Positions 18,435-27,870 of a stretch of DNA of 64,000 nt are shown piece after piece (the stretch's first letter is position 1; the number at the start of each line of letters is the position of its first letter). Both the position numbers and the translations under genes were made by a program. Source of the DNA: Myxococcales bacterium (GTDB lineage Bacteria; Myxococcota_A; Polyangia; Polyangiales; Ga0077539). The notes beneath the pieces are model-generated. The model worked only from the letters and a program-made list of their open reading frames with translations, was not told where the DNA came from and searched no databases. The stretch spans positions 1 to 64,000 of the forward strand of contig JAAFIF010000046.1 of assembly GCA_013298625.1 (NCBI GenBank). Direction: 5' to 3'.

Positions 18435-19309
18435 AGCGCGCGGGTGATCGCGTGCTCGGCGCGCTGTGCGCCCTCGCGCTGGCGCTGTTGGCGCTCACGT
18501 TGATCGCGATCGTCGCGTCGCTCGCGCGCGAAGGGACCGCGGCGCTCGTCACAGGCACGCGCGACGGCCTCGCGCTCGCCGCGCTCGGAACGGCCGCGGT
18601 CACCTTCATCATGACCCTGTGCAGCGTGCCGCTCGGAGTGTTGACCGCGGTGTACCTCGCGGAGTTCGCGCGGGACGAAGACCGATCGACGCGGTGGATT
18701 CGCGCAGCGGTGCGCGCGCTCGCGGGTGTCCCCTCGATCGTGTTCGGGCTCTTCGGGCTCGGCTTCTTCGTGCTCTTCGTCGGCCGCGGGCTCGACCGGG
18801 TGCTCTACCCTGGGCTCGGCGCGGTGTTCGGCCGGCCGTGTGTGCTGTGGTCGGGCGCGACGCTCGCCGTGCTCGCGCTGCCTGTGATCATCGTCACGAG
18901 CGAAGAAGCGCTGCGCCGCGTGCCTAACGAACAGCGCGAAGCGGCGCTCGCCCTCGGCGCGAGCCGCATCGAAGCGACGTTTCGCGTGTCGCTCCCCGCC
19001 GCGCGAGCGGGCGTGCTGACCGGCGTCGTGCTGGCGATCGGACGCGGCGCAGGAGAGGTCGCGCCCATTCTCTTCACTGGCGCTGCGAACTTCACGCCCG
19101 AGGCGCCAACGGACGCGCGCGCGATGTTCATGCACCTCGGCTTTCACTTGTACGCGCTCTCGACGCAGTCGACCGACGCCGCGAGCGCTCGGCCGGCCGC
19201 GGCGGCGACCGCGGTCCTGCTGCTCGCGGTCACGCTCTCGCTCAACGCCGTCGCGCTCGTGCTGCGCGATCGCGCAGTGAAGCGCGCTTCGCCGGAGGCT
19301 CGCCGATGA
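18431..19309 (+). CDS. pstA: Phosphate ABC permease PstA
   Basis: A 292-residue permease; partner of PstC. It has about six transmembrane segments, with GVPSIVFGLFGLGFFV and the EAA loop NEQREAALALGASRIEATFR, the standard PstA signatures. GAGEVAPILFTGAA near residue 200 is also family-typical. It starts at GTG 18431, overlapping pstC, and its stop overlaps pstB (ATGA). Confidence 0.92.
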   Translation: MKRAGDRVLGALCALALALLALTLIAIVASLAREGTAALVTGTRDGLALAALGTAAVTFIMTLCSVPLGVLTAVYLAEFARDEDRSTRWIRAAVRALAGVPSIVFGLFGLGFFVLFVGRGLDRVLYPGLGAVFGRPCVLWSGATLAVLALPVIIVTSEEALRRVPNEQREAALALGASRIEATFRVSLPAARAGVLTGVVLAIGRGAGEVAPILFTGAANFTPEAPTDARAMFMHLGFHLYALSTQSTDAASARPAAAATAVLLLAVTLSLNAVALVLRDRAVKRASPEARR

Positions 19310-20073
19310 CTCGCGCGAAGCCGATCAAGCTCGAGGCGCGCGGGTTGTCCGTGGAGTTCGCCGCGAAGCGCGTCTTGTCCGACGTCTCGCTCGCGCTCGC
19401 CGAGCGCTCGGTGACCGCCCTCATCGGCCCTTCTGGCTGCGGAAAAAGCACGTTTCTTCGCGCCCTCAACCGACTGCACGACCACTCTCCGTCCGCGGCT
19501 GTCCACGGGCAGGTCTTGCTCGACGGCGAGGACATCTACCACCCGGACGTCGACGCCGTCGTCGTGCGACGCCGGATCGGAATGGTCTTTCAGCGCCCCA
19601 ACCCGCTGCCCGGCAGCATCTTGGACAACGTCACGTTCGGCCTGCGCCTCGCCGCATCGCGCGACCGTTCGTCGCTCACCGACCGCGCCGAGCGAGCCCT
19701 GCGCGCAGCGGCGATCTGGGACGAGGTCCGCGACCGACTCGGCGCCTCGGCGCTCTCGCTCTCGGGCGGGCAGCAACAACGACTGTGCATCGCCCGCGCG
19801 ATCGCGATCGAACCAGAGGTACTGCTCATGGACGAGCCGTGCTCGGCGCTCGACCCGCTCGCGACCGAGCGAATCGAAGCGCTCATCACCGAACTCAAGC
19901 GACGGTACACGGTCGTGCTCGTCACGCACTCGCTCGCGCAAGCGCGGCGCGTCAGCGACGAGACCGCGTTCTTCTACCTCGGCGCGCTCATCGAGCGAGG
20001 CCCCACCGACCGCGTCTTCGAAGATCCACAGCACGAGAAGACGCAGCAGTACGTGCGCGGATCCATCGGCTGA
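19306..20073 (+). CDS. pstB: Phosphate ABC ATPase PstB
   Basis: A 255-residue ATPase energising phosphate import. Walker A GPSGCGKST (about 41-49) is followed by FLRALNRLHD, the PstB-specific stretch. Also visible are MVFQRPNPLPGSI, signature LSGGQQQRLCIARA, Walker B VLLMDEPCSALDP and switch His LVTHSL. It is the last gene of the run; no phoU follows, and no PhoR/PhoB pair is in the window, so regulation must be encoded elsewhere. Confidence 0.95.
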   Translation: MTRAKPIKLEARGLSVEFAAKRVLSDVSLALAERSVTALIGPSGCGKSTFLRALNRLHDHSPSAAVHGQVLLDGEDIYHPDVDAVVVRRRIGMVFQRPNPLPGSILDNVTFGLRLAASRDRSSLTDRAERALRAAAIWDEVRDRLGASALSLSGGQQQRLCIARAIAIEPEVLLMDEPCSALDPLATERIEALITELKRRYTVVLVTHSLAQARRVSDETAFFYLGALIERGPTDRVFEDPQHEKTQQYVRGSIG

Positions 20074-20075
20074 GC

Positions 20076-20417
20076 TCAGCCACGAAGCAGCCAGAGCACA
20101 GTGAACACCGCCCCCCATGAGAGCAACAGCGCGGCGAGCTGCCACAGAGCTGCCGTGACGCGACGCCAGTCACCCGACGAGCGCGACTCGATCCACGCGC
20201 CGACGAGCGCTCCGACCACGAGCGCGACCAGCGTCCAGAGCGCCCGAGAAAACCAGTCCATCGCGATCGTGCGCGGAGGCGCGACGACCACCCAGCGCCG
20301 CTCGACGGGCAGATAGAAGAACAGCCCGACGCGCCCGGCAGTGGTCACGAGGTAAGCCGCGCCCGCGCAGAATGCGCCCATCGCAGCGGACAATCGCAGC
20401 GATCGCTCGTCGCTCAC
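20076..20417 (-). CDS. Small multi-pass membrane protein, pst region
   Basis: A 113-residue hydrophobic protein with about three predicted helices (SAAMGAFCAGAAYLVTTAG; ALWTLVALVVGALVGAWI; LAALLLSWGAVFTVLWLL). The GTG start 20417 overlaps the stop of the upstream membrane-protein gene by about 1-3 bp, so the two are translationally coupled. No family recognised; convergent with pstB, whose stop is 3 bp away. Confidence 0.65.
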   Translation of the reverse strand: MSDERSLRLSAAMGAFCAGAAYLVTTAGRVGLFFYLPVERRWVVVAPPRTIAMDWFSRALWTLVALVVGALVGAWIESRSSGDWRRVTAALWQLAALLLSWGAVFTVLWLLRG

Positions 20418-20872
20418 TACACGCTCCGGTAGCTCGTCACGAGCAGCCCCGCGACGAAGTTGAACGCGACGCACACGGCGCTCACCCACGCGCACGCGCG
20501 CAGCACGCGCCCGGACTGCGCGTCGAGAGAACGGCGCGTGAGCAGCCACTGCGCGAGCAGCAACGGTGCGATGAGCACCGCGAGGTTCTCTTTGACGTCG
20601 AAGAGCGTCGAGACCCAGCGAGCGTGCAGGTCGAGGTACTCAGCGCGCACTTGGAGCCGGTAGTTCGGGTAGATCGCTGAGCCGAGCGCGAACAAGGTCG
20701 CCCAGCTCGCGAGAGCGACCGTCGGATAGAGCCTGAGCAACCTCGACTGTACGGGCACGGCTCGGCGAACGAGCAGCGCGAAGTGCACGCTCGCGCCGAG
20801 CGAGACGCCAGCGGCGATCACGTGGCTGATCAGCAAGAGCTTGAGCGCCCATCGAGGCGCGTCGACCAGCAT
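20417..20872 (-). CDS. Multi-pass membrane protein
   Basis: A 151-residue protein with about four transmembrane segments (LLLISHVIAAGVSLGASVHF; LYPTVALASWATLFALG; LAVLIAPLLLAQWLL; AWVSAVCVAFNFVAGLL). ISHVIAAGVSLGA and conserved-looking His residues are reminiscent of small haem or copper-related membrane proteins, but the match is too weak to name. Coupled to the 113-residue membrane protein downstream. Confidence 0.65.
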   Translation of the reverse strand: MLVDAPRWALKLLLISHVIAAGVSLGASVHFALLVRRAVPVQSRLLRLYPTVALASWATLFALGSAIYPNYRLQVRAEYLDLHARWVSTLFDVKENLAVLIAPLLLAQWLLTRRSLDAQSGRVLRACAWVSAVCVAFNFVAGLLVTSYRSV

Positions 20873-20919
20873 GTCAGCGCTCGCCCAGCGACGGATGCGT
20901 CACAGCACACCCCCACGCG

Positions 20920-22347
20920 CTACGTGCGAGGCACCAGGGAGACACGGCCTTCGTTGATGACGGTTCCATCGATTCGGTGCGGCGTGACGTCGAGGTTGCG
21001 GGCGGTGACGTGGACGAGCAAGAAGTTCGAGACGCTCTCGGAGTAGCGGCGCCACGGCTGCGATCCTACCGGGTAGAGCTCTGCGCCCGCGCCGGCGCTG
21101 ATCATGTACACGGTCCCTCGGCGGCCGACGACCTCGCGCCCCTGGCCGTCGATCTCTTTGCTCACCTCGAACTCGTGATCGTGCCCCGAGAACACGATGT
21201 CCACGCCGAACTCGTCGAACACCGGCGCCCAGGTCTGACGGATGAACACCGTGTCGACCGCGTCTGCATAGCGCGCCGAGCTGAAGGCGGGCTTGTGGTG
21301 GACCACCACGATCCATGGGACGCGACCGCGATTGGCGCGCGCGCGCGTGAGGTCTTGCCGCAGCCAATTGAGCTGGGTCCCCGCGACGTTGCCGGCGAGA
21401 TCTCCACGAAACGGCGTGTCGTTGAGGACCACGAAGTGGATCAACCCGTAGTCGTAGGAGAAGTAGAGCTCGTCCTGCTCCATCACGCCCGCCTGCGGCT
21501 GCGCGAACTGCACGAGGTAGTTGAGCGAGAGCGCGTCGTGGTTTCCGTGCGCCATGAGAAAGGGCATCGTCGCGAGCGGCGTAGCGCAGGAGGCGAACCA
21601 CTCGTTCCACTCGGCCTGGCTGGTCCCGAGAAACACGGCATCGCCAGAGAACACTTCGAAGTCCGGCTGCCGCATGCCCGAGACGGACATGATTCGCTCT
21701 TGCAGCGATCGCAGCGTCGCGTACCCGTTGCGCGAGTCGCCCGCGACGACGAAGTTGATCTCCGCGGTCGCGTCTCCCGTCGCTGGCGCCGTCTTGAACG
21801 ACTGCACCGCGCTGAAGTGCCCCTCGCCGCCGACCCGGTAGTAGTACGTCGTGTCCGGCGCGAGTCCGCACACGTGCACCTCGTGCGCGGTCACGCCGCC
21901 CTCGCCGCTGCCCGCGCTCGAGACGTGACCCACGGCGACGCGATCGAGCGCAGCCGGCGCTGTTCCGAACTGAACGACGGACGCCCGCGTCGCGCGGTCC
22001 GTCGTCCACACAAACGCGATCGTCGACGATGGGTCCGCCGCCCAGCTCACGTGCGGCGCGCGCGGCTCCGCCGCGGGCCCGAAGGTGCTCGTGTCAGCCA
22101 TGTAGTTCGCCCGAGTCATCGGCGTCGTGCGCACGCGGTGCGCGCAGCCTTCGGGCACGTAGTCGATGGGATCGTTGCTGGATCGCCCTGCTTCTGTCGC
22201 AGCGGCGAGGTCGTCCACCGTCGCGTCCTCCAGCGACTCGACGTCGCTCGACACCGCGACGCCCGAGTCGGGGCGAAGGTGAAGCGGGACCTGACACGCG
22301 CCGAGCGCGAACACCGCGCTCAACACCACACCATCACGTGCTCTCAT
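20920..22347 (-). CDS. Purple-acid-phosphatase-like metallophosphatase, lipoprotein
   Basis: A 475-residue exported protein. Lipoprotein signal with LGACQ (about residue 18), then an acidic linker. A fibronectin-III-like N-terminal domain (about 90-190; TIAFVWTTDRATRASVV, CGLAPDTTYYYRV) precedes a metallophosphatase domain (about 200-440) with VVAGDSRNG, VFSGDAVFLG, MAHGNHDAL, VVHHKPAFSS and FSGHDHEFE. These supply the dinuclear metal ligands typical of purple acid phosphatases. It probably releases phosphate outside the cytoplasm, fitting the adjacent pst and porin genes. Confidence 0.87.
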   Translation of the reverse strand: MRARDGVVLSAVFALGACQVPLHLRPDSGVAVSSDVESLEDATVDDLAAATEAGRSSNDPIDYVPEGCAHRVRTTPMTRANYMADTSTFGPAAEPRAPHVSWAADPSSTIAFVWTTDRATRASVVQFGTAPAALDRVAVGHVSSAGSGEGGVTAHEVHVCGLAPDTTYYYRVGGEGHFSAVQSFKTAPATGDATAEINFVVAGDSRNGYATLRSLQERIMSVSGMRQPDFEVFSGDAVFLGTSQAEWNEWFASCATPLATMPFLMAHGNHDALSLNYLVQFAQPQAGVMEQDELYFSYDYGLIHFVVLNDTPFRGDLAGNVAGTQLNWLRQDLTRARANRGRVPWIVVVHHKPAFSSARYADAVDTVFIRQTWAPVFDEFGVDIVFSGHDHEFEVSKEIDGQGREVVGRRGTVYMISAGAGAELYPVGSQPWRRYSESVSNFLLVHVTARNLDVTPHRIDGTVINEGRVSLVPRT

Positions 22348-22373
22348 CGCGAAGCTCCTCACGAGACGCGCGC

Positions 22374-23819
22374 TCAAAACGACCCGGTGAGCTGCAGCGT
22401 GAACACGTCGTTGAGCACGATTCCGCTGTCCGGGACGCCGCCCGCCAGGTCTCGATACTCGTTGTTGATCGTGTACGACGCGTGCAGCTTGAAGCCGTGA
22501 CCGAGCTGGTACCAGTTGACGCCGAAGGTCATCGACAGCGTGTTCATGAAGTCGCGGTACACCTCGCGCGTCTGCGACGGCGGCAGACGCGTCGCGCAAT
22601 CCGGCGGCGGCGCGCCCGCCATCGACACGCCAGCGGTGCGCGTGATGCACGCGGACGGGTCGAAGCCCTGCACCCGCGCGACGAGCTCGAGGTGATTGGT
22701 GAGCGCGGGATGAGGGATGAAGAAGCCCACTTGCGCGAGCCAGCCAAAGGCCTGCGTGCTCGGCGTGATCGTCGTGTCGGTCTCCGCGGTGTCGCGCGCG
22801 TAGAGCTCTCCGTAGAAGCTCGCGCCGTACGCCGCGAAGAACACGTCCGCGCCGAGCGAGGTCACGCCGATGCGGTTCGGCTCGGGCGTCGTCGCGCCGG
22901 GTCGCGTGATGGTCCCGATCTGTCGCACTTGCGTCGAAGCGTTGACGGCGATCGCGAGCGTCGGCGCGCGGCGCATGTTGACGGCGCCCTCTTGCAGCGA
23001 CGAGGGACGACCGAGCGGGTTGATCGCGAGGCGTCCTGACCAGAGAAAGAAGCCGTCCAAGTTGAAGGGCGTGTTCGCGCCCTTTCCGTTGAACACGCCG
23101 AGGTAGTACTCGAAGATGTCGCGCGGGCCCGTCCATCCCCAGGCCATCACGCCGAGGTCGAAGCTCGGCACGAAGCGCACGCCCGAGCTGTTCGCGGCGC
23201 CCGACCACAGCGCGCGATCCGCGAACTGATACCGCGAGGACGAGACGAGCTCTTGCCGTGAAAACGGCACGCGAAACTGCCCGATCTGAAGCTGCAGCCA
23301 CCGGCGCACAGGCACGAGCGCGTACGAGTCGAGCAGCTCGAGTCGGTCGGACAAGTTGAACTCGATGCGCATCTGCAGGAGCGGGTGAGCTTGCCCGTGC
23401 ACCACGACGCGCGTTCGTTGGATCGTCACGCCCGGCGGCGCGGAGAAGTTCGTGCTCGAGCCGAAATCGTAGCCCGTTTGCAGCGCAAACTGCGGCTGTG
23501 CGAAGAACCCGATGTCGAGCCAGCGCTCCGCCACGCCCTCGGGATAGCGACTCGCGCCGACGTGCCCGCCCGCGGCCAACGGCGGAGTGAAGTCCGGCGG
23601 ACGCAGGTCAGGAGACGCGCTCGCGCCGAGGACGGCCATCTCCATGAGCGCGGCGATGCCCGTCGGTGCAGCGGCAGCCAGCCCTCCCGAAGGCGCGGGT
23701 GGACGCCAGCCTTGGCGCGGCTCTTCCCACGCGCGAACGGCCGAAGCCTCCCGCGACAACACCGTCACCAACGCACCCGAGCACAGGTACGCGAGCAAGC
23801 GAATGGGCGACTTGTTCAC
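22374..23819 (-). CDS. Phosphate-selective porin (OprO/OprP family)
   Basis: A 481-residue outer-membrane barrel. It has an N-terminal signal (LLAYLCSGALVTVLS) and an OprO/P-type body with strands such as IQRTRVVVHGQAHPLLQMRI, LQLQIGQFRVPFSRQE and LFVARVQGFDP-like ends, finishing with terminal Phe (LQLTGSF), the classic C-terminal signature for Bam insertion. It is 26 bp upstream of the purple acid phosphatase gene, same direction. Together with PhoD, PhoX and Pst it would bring phosphate or phosphate esters across the outer membrane. GTG 23819 sits inside a perfect palindrome, so a later start is possible. Confidence 0.85.
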   Translation of the reverse strand: MNKSPIRLLAYLCSGALVTVLSREASAVRAWEEPRQGWRPPAPSGGLAAAAPTGIAALMEMAVLGASASPDLRPPDFTPPLAAGGHVGASRYPEGVAERWLDIGFFAQPQFALQTGYDFGSSTNFSAPPGVTIQRTRVVVHGQAHPLLQMRIEFNLSDRLELLDSYALVPVRRWLQLQIGQFRVPFSRQELVSSSRYQFADRALWSGAANSSGVRFVPSFDLGVMAWGWTGPRDIFEYYLGVFNGKGANTPFNLDGFFLWSGRLAINPLGRPSSLQEGAVNMRRAPTLAIAVNASTQVRQIGTITRPGATTPEPNRIGVTSLGADVFFAAYGASFYGELYARDTAETDTTITPSTQAFGWLAQVGFFIPHPALTNHLELVARVQGFDPSACITRTAGVSMAGAPPPDCATRLPPSQTREVYRDFMNTLSMTFGVNWYQLGHGFKLHASYTINNEYRDLAGGVPDSGIVLNDVFTLQLTGSF

Positions 23820-23829
23820 AATGGTGAAC
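23814..23829. promoter_or_regulatory. Palindrome at the porin gene start
   Basis: GTTCAC-AATG-GTGAAC, a perfect 6-4-6 inverted repeat, overlaps the GTG start codon of the porin gene. Binding of a dimeric regulator here would block transcription or translation of porin and phosphatase. It does not match the enteric Pho box. Operator role is inference. Confidence 0.35.
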
Positions 23830-23906
23830 GATCGCTACCAACGCTCGCTGACGATCCCGTGATCGCTGCGTGCCGTCCCCTCACCGCGACGGTGACATCG
23901 TCGCGC

Positions 23907-26900
23907 TCACCCCGGCGCGAGCCACGCGCTCGCGCGATCGAGCCTGCGAACTCCGCACGCGCGGGCGTCGCGCTCGGCCACAGAGACCAGCGTGGCGCCG
24001 TGCTCTCCGCCGACGAGCAGCCCTCGCTGATACCGCGCCACCGCGGCGTGCAGACGCAGCTCGCCCACGCACAGCGCTCGCTCTGCGCGCATCAACGCGC
24101 GAAGCTGCTCGTCGCGCTGCCCTCGCTTCGACGCGATTCCCGCGCGAACGAGCCCCGCGAGCCCCACAGCCCACGAGACTTGTTCACCCTCGAGCGTCGC
24201 GGCGTCGCGCTCGGCGCGGGCGAGCAGTCGACCAGCGCCCGCCCCGCGCGACGCGCCCACCAACGCGCGAGCGCGCAGCGAGAGGGCCTCGATCTTCGCG
24301 TACTGAACGCGCATGAGCAGCGAGCGTTCGAGCTCGCCCCACCGCGCGTCGAGCCGCGAGAGCGCCGTGCCCGCGTCGTCTTCGTACAGGTCGCACTCGA
24401 CGTGCGCGCGCAGCGCCCAGTAGTGCTGCACGTGAAACCCGTCCTTCGACCAGCGCGACATCGCGTCGTCGACCAGCTTTCGGCCTCGCGCCGCGTCGTC
24501 CTTCGCGATCGCCGGAAGAAACGCCAGGTACGTGAGCAACGACGTCGACGCGAGCCGATCCGATCGCGACTCGTACTCGCTGAGCAGCGCAGGAATCGCC
24601 CGGTCGATCTCATGGATGGCCCCGAGCCACACCTTCGGCGCGAGCGTGTAGAACTGCGCCTGCGCGAGGTCCCAAGGAGCCACGCAGCGATCACGCAGGA
24701 TCGTGGCCGCGCGCTCGCAGTCGCGCACGCCGTCGACGAAGCGGCCCTCCATACACGCGGCGATCCCCGAGCACAGCCACACCATCCCCGTGGCGTGCGG
24801 GTTGTCCGTGCGCGCCGCGCGATCGCGCGCGAGGTCGAACAGCGCAGCGGTCTTGAAGCGGGCCGAGTAGCCGAGCGTTCCGCTGAAGCCGGCCTCGATG
24901 GCGGTGGCGCGCGCGACACGGTAGGGCTCGCCGAGCTCGAGCGCTTGAAGGTAGTGGCGCGTGTTGAACTCTGCTCCGCGGATGTTGTCGACGATGCCAA
25001 GCCCCTGCGCCGCCGCTCGACACGTGTCCACTCGGAGCCGCTCGCGAGCGTCCCCAGCGCTCGCCCGAAGCGCTGGCTCTTCGCCGCGCAACGCCAGCTT
25101 CGCCCGCGCAAACAGCAGCGAGAGCAGCGCGCGCTGGGGGCTCTTGGCGAAGTCCATGTCGAGCCCTCGCAGCACGATGCGCAGCTGCTCGATGCCCTCG
25201 TCGATGTGCCCCGTTCGCAAGAGCGGGTCGGCCGCGCGCAAGCGAAGCTCGAGCGCTTCGAGCTCGGGCGCCGTGGTTGCCGCGTCGAGGTAGCAGTCGG
25301 CCGCATCGCTGCCACGCCCAGCGTTGGCGAGGCAATCCCCCCGCGCGATGACCAGGTCGCGGTTGGCCGCGCGGTCTCCGCCGCGCAGCGCGATGGCCTT
25401 GCGATACAGCCGCGCCGCGCGCTCGAACGCGAGCGACTGCGCCGCGCGCTCGGCGGCGCGCTGGCACCACTGGGCAGCGTCGACGAGGGCGCCCGCGCCC
25501 TCGAAGTGAAGGGCGAGCTGGTCGGGCTCGACCTCGGGGTCTGCGACGAGCGCCGCGGCGAGCGCGTGGTGGGCGTGCTGTTTGGCCCCTGCGTCGATGC
25601 GGCGGAGCACCGCCTCGCGCACCCGGTCGTGCTGGCACTCGACACGGTCTCGCTCGCTCTTGCGCACGCGCGCGAAGCGCTGCGTTCGTAGTCGCGCGAG
25701 CGCGTCGGCAGCGTCGTCGCCGAGGTTGGCGGCGCGTCGCGCTGCGCTCCACGAGATCGGGACGCCCGCGACCGCGAGCACCTCGAGCAGCGCGCGCGAC
25801 GCGGGGTCGAGTGACTGCGCGCGCGCCCACAACACATCATCGAGGGCGACGCGCGCGTCGGCGGGCGGAGGGAGGGTCTTTCGCTCGGGGTCGTCGTTGT
25901 CGGCGTCGGTGACGTGGCGGGCGAGGACGTCCAAGAAGTAGGGATTTCCCTGGGATTCGCGCGCGATGGACTGGGCGCGGCCGCGCTGCTCGTCGGTCTT
26001 GTCGCCCACGAGCGCGCGGGCGACGGCGAGCGCGTCGTCCTGCGAGAGCGGGTCGACGTCGAGCACGCGAAGGGTCGCGCCGTGCTCGCGCAGGCGCTCG
26101 GGGTCGAACCACTGCCAGAGCGTCGTCGGGTCTGATGGCTCGGTGCGAAACGTCCCGACGAAGAGCAGAGACCGGCCCGGCGCGGCGCGCAGCAGCTCGT
26201 CGAAGACCTGCGCGCTGTCGACGTCGCCCCACTGCAAGTTGTCGACGAAGAGCACGACCGGCCCGCGCTCGGAGAACGCGTCGAGCACCGAAGCGAGCGC
26301 GCCGGTGGCCTTTCGTCGCAGCTCTTGCGGGTCGCGCGAAGAGACGTCCTCGCTGAATCCAAAGGACCGCACGCGCTGGAGCACAGGAAAAAGCCTGGTC
26401 AACGCGCCCGCGTTGGGCGGGGTGAGCTCGGCGACGTCGTCTGAGTCCATCGCCCGCAGCTGCTGCGCGAGCGCGTCGATCAAGCTGTCGAGCGCCTCGA
26501 ACGGAACCGACTCTTGCTCGTAGCACTGCCCCGCCAGCACGAGGGCGTCCGGCGCCTTCGCGCGCAGCTCGTCGACGAAGCGCCGCGCGAGGGTGCTCTT
26601 TCCTGTCCCGGATTTTCCGCGGAGGAGCACGACCTCGACCGCGGGGGCGCGCGCATGGTCGAACGCGCTCCACAGCGCTTGTTGGTGCGCGGCGCGACCG
26701 ACGAGCACCCTCAGCGAGTCTCGGCGCTTCTTGCGTCGATGCCGCTGCTGCGTGAGCGCCTCGAGCACCGCGGCGCCCGTCGGTCGCTCGCCAGGCTCGG
26801 CGCGCAAGAGCGCCATGCACAGCTCCGCGAGGTCGTCGGGGACGCCCGCGGCGACGCGCCTCGGGTCGATCGGCGTCGCGGTGAGCTTCTCCGCGAGGAT

Positions 26901-27815
26901 CTCGCGAGGGTTTCCGTCGAACGGAAGCCGTCCCGTGAGCGCCTCGTAGAGCACCACGCCCACGGAGTACCAGTCGCACGACTCGTCGACGCGCGCGCCC
27001 GTCGACTGCTCGGGCGCCATGTACGCAGGCGTCCCCACGATGCGAACTTCGCCGTCATCGTCGCGGTCGCTCACGAGCCCGAAGTCGAGCAGCACGACGC
27101 GACCGGCGCGAGAGACCATCACGTTCGACGGCTTCACGTCGCGGTGCAGAAGACCCGCCGAGTGCAGCGCCTCGAGCCCCGAGGCGAGCTGCACCAAGGC
27201 CTTTCGAAGCAGCTTCTCGTCGCACTGGCCTCGCTGGGAGCGCTCGCGCAAGGACGCGCTGGCGCTCAAGTCCGGAGGCAACGCCATGAGCGGTCCTGCG
27301 ACGGCCGGCGTGGTCACGATCAAGTTGGGCGTCGAGTCGTCGGCGCTCACCGTCGCCGGGCTCTCGTCGGTCGAGCGCTTCGAAAACGCGTGGCTGGGGT
27401 TCGACGCGCTCGACCCTGTCAGCGACCCCGTCGCGTCGAGGTCCACCGTCGCCAGCGCCTCGAGCGACGGGGTGATCCCGCCCTCTCCCCGCACGAAGGA
27501 CAGCAAGTCCGTCCCGTCGACGAACTCCATCGCGAAGAACCAGCGATCATCCTCGGCGAACAGCTCGTGCAACGTGACCAGGTTGCGGTGCGAGACGTCG
27601 GTGAGCTTTCGAAACTCTTGCTTGAATCGGTAGAGCGCCGCGCCGTCCTGGAGCCTCAGGCGCTTGAGCGCGACGGTCGCGTCCCGCGCGCGATCGTACG
27701 CCTCGTACACGACGCCGAACGCGCCCTCGCCCAAGCGACGACGGACGTCGAAGCGACGGGTCCCCGCGAAATCGTCGAGCGCCTCGGCCCCGTGGTTCGT
27801 CTCGCTCACGTCCAT
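23907..27815 (-). CDS. Ser/Thr kinase fused to AAA-type ATPase and TPR region
   Basis: A 1302-residue signalling protein. Kinase domain at about residues 25-370: GEGAFGVVYEAYD, VALKRLRL, catalytic HRDVKPSN, DFGLVSD, GTPAYMAPEQ. A roughly 90-residue Ser/Thr/Ala-rich insertion (about 125-215) separates the N-lobe/hinge from the catalytic loop. Then comes an ATPase region (about 385-700) with Walker A LRGKSGTGKST and Walker B VVLFVDNLQW, then about 550 residues of helical TPR-like repeats. This is the PknK-like/multidomain architecture common in myxobacteria. ATG 27815 is chosen because the glycine loop follows at a normal distance. No DNA-binding domain is visible at the C-terminus. Trigger unknown. 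Confidence 0.88.
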   Translation of the reverse strand: MDVSETNHGAEALDDFAGTRRFDVRRRLGEGAFGVVYEAYDRARDATVALKRLRLQDGAALYRFKQEFRKLTDVSHRNLVTLHELFAEDDRWFFAMEFVDGTDLLSFVRGEGGITPSLEALATVDLDATGSLTGSSASNPSHAFSKRSTDESPATVSADDSTPNLIVTTPAVAGPLMALPPDLSASASLRERSQRGQCDEKLLRKALVQLASGLEALHSAGLLHRDVKPSNVMVSRAGRVVLLDFGLVSDRDDDGEVRIVGTPAYMAPEQSTGARVDESCDWYSVGVVLYEALTGRLPFDGNPREILAEKLTATPIDPRRVAAGVPDDLAELCMALLRAEPGERPTGAAVLEALTQQRHRRKKRRDSLRVLVGRAAHQQALWSAFDHARAPAVEVVLLRGKSGTGKSTLARRFVDELRAKAPDALVLAGQCYEQESVPFEALDSLIDALAQQLRAMDSDDVAELTPPNAGALTRLFPVLQRVRSFGFSEDVSSRDPQELRRKATGALASVLDAFSERGPVVLFVDNLQWGDVDSAQVFDELLRAAPGRSLLFVGTFRTEPSDPTTLWQWFDPERLREHGATLRVLDVDPLSQDDALAVARALVGDKTDEQRGRAQSIARESQGNPYFLDVLARHVTDADNDDPERKTLPPPADARVALDDVLWARAQSLDPASRALLEVLAVAGVPISWSAARRAANLGDDAADALARLRTQRFARVRKSERDRVECQHDRVREAVLRRIDAGAKQHAHHALAAALVADPEVEPDQLALHFEGAGALVDAAQWCQRAAERAAQSLAFERAARLYRKAIALRGGDRAANRDLVIARGDCLANAGRGSDAADCYLDAATTAPELEALELRLRAADPLLRTGHIDEGIEQLRIVLRGLDMDFAKSPQRALLSLLFARAKLALRGEEPALRASAGDARERLRVDTCRAAAQGLGIVDNIRGAEFNTRHYLQALELGEPYRVARATAIEAGFSGTLGYSARFKTAALFDLARDRAARTDNPHATGMVWLCSGIAACMEGRFVDGVRDCERAATILRDRCVAPWDLAQAQFYTLAPKVWLGAIHEIDRAIPALLSEYESRSDRLASTSLLTYLAFLPAIAKDDAARGRKLVDDAMSRWSKDGFHVQHYWALRAHVECDLYEDDAGTALSRLDARWGELERSLLMRVQYAKIEALSLRARALVGASRGAGAGRLLARAERDAATLEGEQVSWAVGLAGLVRAGIASKRGQRDEQLRALMRAERALCVGELRLHAAVARYQRGLLVGGEHGATLVSVAERDARACGVRRLDRASAWLAPG

Positions 27816-27870
27816 CCCGCGCGCGATCGTAGCAGCGCTCATCCGCGCCGAGGATGACTCTTCGTTGCGC

